From Shewanella mesophila (GTDB taxonomy: Bacteria; Pseudomonadota; Gammaproteobacteria; Enterobacterales; Shewanellaceae), in contig NZ_CP080421.1 of assembly GCF_019457515.1 (NCBI RefSeq), positions 3,844,001 to 3,908,000 on the forward strand: a DNA stretch of 64,000 nt, given 5' to 3'. The notes under the pieces were generated by a model. It saw only the letters and a program-made list of their open reading frames with translations, was not told the DNA's origin and did no database searches. Within the stretch, counting starts at the first letter, position 1. Each line of letters starts with the position of its first letter. The position numbers and the translations under genes are program-made. Below are positions 63,262 to 64,000 of this stretch, piece by piece.

Positions 63262-63960
63262 ATGAGCCCTGAACGCTTCGCCCGCATTAATCAAATGCTC
63301 GATAATCGCCAAACCGATCTTACTCTTTGTCTCGATAAAGTTCATAAAACCAATAATATCGCTGCGGTTATCCGCACGGCAGATGCCGTCGGTATTCATC
63401 AGATCCACGCGGTATGGCCAGATATCGAGATGCGTGTATCAGGTAATACAGCATCAGGTAGTCAGCAGTGGGTTAAAACCATTAAACACTATCACATGAG
63501 CGAAGCGGCCGAGCAGTTTAAGGCACAAGGAATGCAGGTGTTAGCCACTAACTTTTCACCGACAGCAGTGGATTTTCGAGAGGTAGATTACACTAAGCCC
63601 ACAGTGATTATCATGGGCAATGAACGAGATGGCGTCAGTGATGAAGGATTGGCAATTGCCGATCAACATATCATTATTCCCATGATAGGCATGGTGCAAT
63701 CGCTTAATGTTTCGGTGGCATCGGCACTCATTATGTACGAAGCACAGCGTCAGCGTGAACAAGCGGGTAAATATGGTACTCGCACATTAGATGACGCCTA
63801 CTGCCAGACCATGTTGTTTGAACAGGGGCACCCAATATATGCCAAAGCGTGTCGTCGTAAAAATATCCCCTACCCGCAAATTGACGACCAAGGGCAGATC
63901 CTAGCAGATGAAGCTTGGTGGCAACGGATGCGCGAACCCGATCCTCAAGCAGAAGCTTAA
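63262..63960 (+). CDS. trmH: tRNA (guanosine(18)-2'-O)-methyltransferase TrmH
   Basis: It methylates the 2'-OH of G18 in the tRNA D-loop. The 232-aa SPOUT-class enzyme has MSPERFARINQMLDNRQTDL, motif 1 VHKTNNIAAVIRTADAVGIH, motif 2 PTVIIMGNERDGVS and motif 3 IPMIGMVQSLNVSVASALIM (the deep-trefoil-knot SAM site). Length matches E. coli TrmH (229). In E. coli it lies downstream of spoT; here ridA lies between. A GC hairpin follows at the window's edge. Confidence 0.95.
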   Translation: MSPERFARINQMLDNRQTDLTLCLDKVHKTNNIAAVIRTADAVGIHQIHAVWPDIEMRVSGNTASGSQQWVKTIKHYHMSEAAEQFKAQGMQVLATNFSPTAVDFREVDYTKPTVIIMGNERDGVSDEGLAIADQHIIIPMIGMVQSLNVSVASALIMYEAQRQREQAGKYGTRTLDDAYCQTMLFEQGHPIYAKACRRKNIPYPQIDDQGQILADEAWWQRMREPDPQAEA

Positions 63961-63979
63961 CGTTTTAAACAGCTAAAAA

Positions 63980-63996
63980 CGCGCCTCATTGGCGCG
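63980..63996 (+). terminator. Probable trmH terminator at the window edge
   Basis: CGCGCC-TCATT-GGCGCG with an upstream A-tract, 19 bp after the trmH stop. The T-tract would start at the end of the window and is only partly visible. Confidence 0.6.
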
Positions 63997-64000
63997 CTTC

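Noticed and set aside
1..64000. CRISPR array, tRNA or rRNA genes
   Set aside because: No regularly spaced repeats of 25-40 bp and no cloverleaf or rRNA segment noticed; the island uses yicC rather than a tRNA as its site.

Overview
The window is chromosomal DNA of a marine gammaproteobacterium, most likely Shewanella or a close relative. This rests on the gene order radC / rpmB-rpmG / coaBC-dut-slmA / folE / rph-pyrE / yicC and gmk-rpoZ-spoT-ridA-trmH, on protein lengths close to the Enterobacterales orthologues, and on a TTG-initiated spoT. I did no database search; names rest on recognised motifs, lengths and gene order.

Left core (1-17586): the 3' part of a TPR/membrane protein, recQ, a hotdog thioesterase, rarD convergent with argA (twin ArgR boxes ahead of argA), an ISL3-family insertion sequence sitting exactly in the T-tract of the rpmG terminator, rpmG and rpmB, radC divergent from coaBC-dut-slmA, an S9 peptidase, folE, the rph-pyrE pair with an attenuator-like hairpin between them, and yicC.

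Genomic island (about 17566-54643, 37 kb): it is integrated in the last codons of yicC. The right junction still carries the displaced yicC end (codons for QIQNVE plus stop) and its terminator. A tyrosine integrase lies just inside the left end. Repeats of G(T/C)GGTGGGTA at both ends look like integrase arm sites. Cargo from left to right: an XRE-type regulator with two perfect 18-bp palindromes upstream; a MerR + VIT/VWA gene pair; two tandem paralogous SF2 helicase-like proteins; a leftward BREX type 1-like operon (brxA, brxB, brxC, pglX, an embedded GmrSD/BrxU-like DUF262-DUF1524 gene, pglZ of the 'type B' form, and a DUF4145/Sel1/SEC-C protein) with no brxL; and, divergent from it, a rightward five-gene operon of three different dynamin-like GTPases, a TerB-fold protein and a HEPN protein with an Rx4H ribonuclease motif. 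The right part is mobility and accessory DNA: two AlpA-type regulators, a RadC-like JAB protein, small hypothetical genes, a DUF2787 gene, a short second tyrosine recombinase, an inovirus-Gp2/YagK-type protein beside a cluster of inverted repeats, and an AT-rich orphan gene.

Right core (54660-64000): a CoA transferase/hydrolase, a sugar-kinase-like phosphotransferase overlapping a nucleotidyltransferase, a membrane protein, then gmk, rpoZ, spoT, ridA and trmH.

The island reads as a mobile defence island. The best candidates for an undescribed system are the dynamin x3-TerB-HEPN operon and the tandem SF2 pair next to a BREX locus that lacks BrxL.
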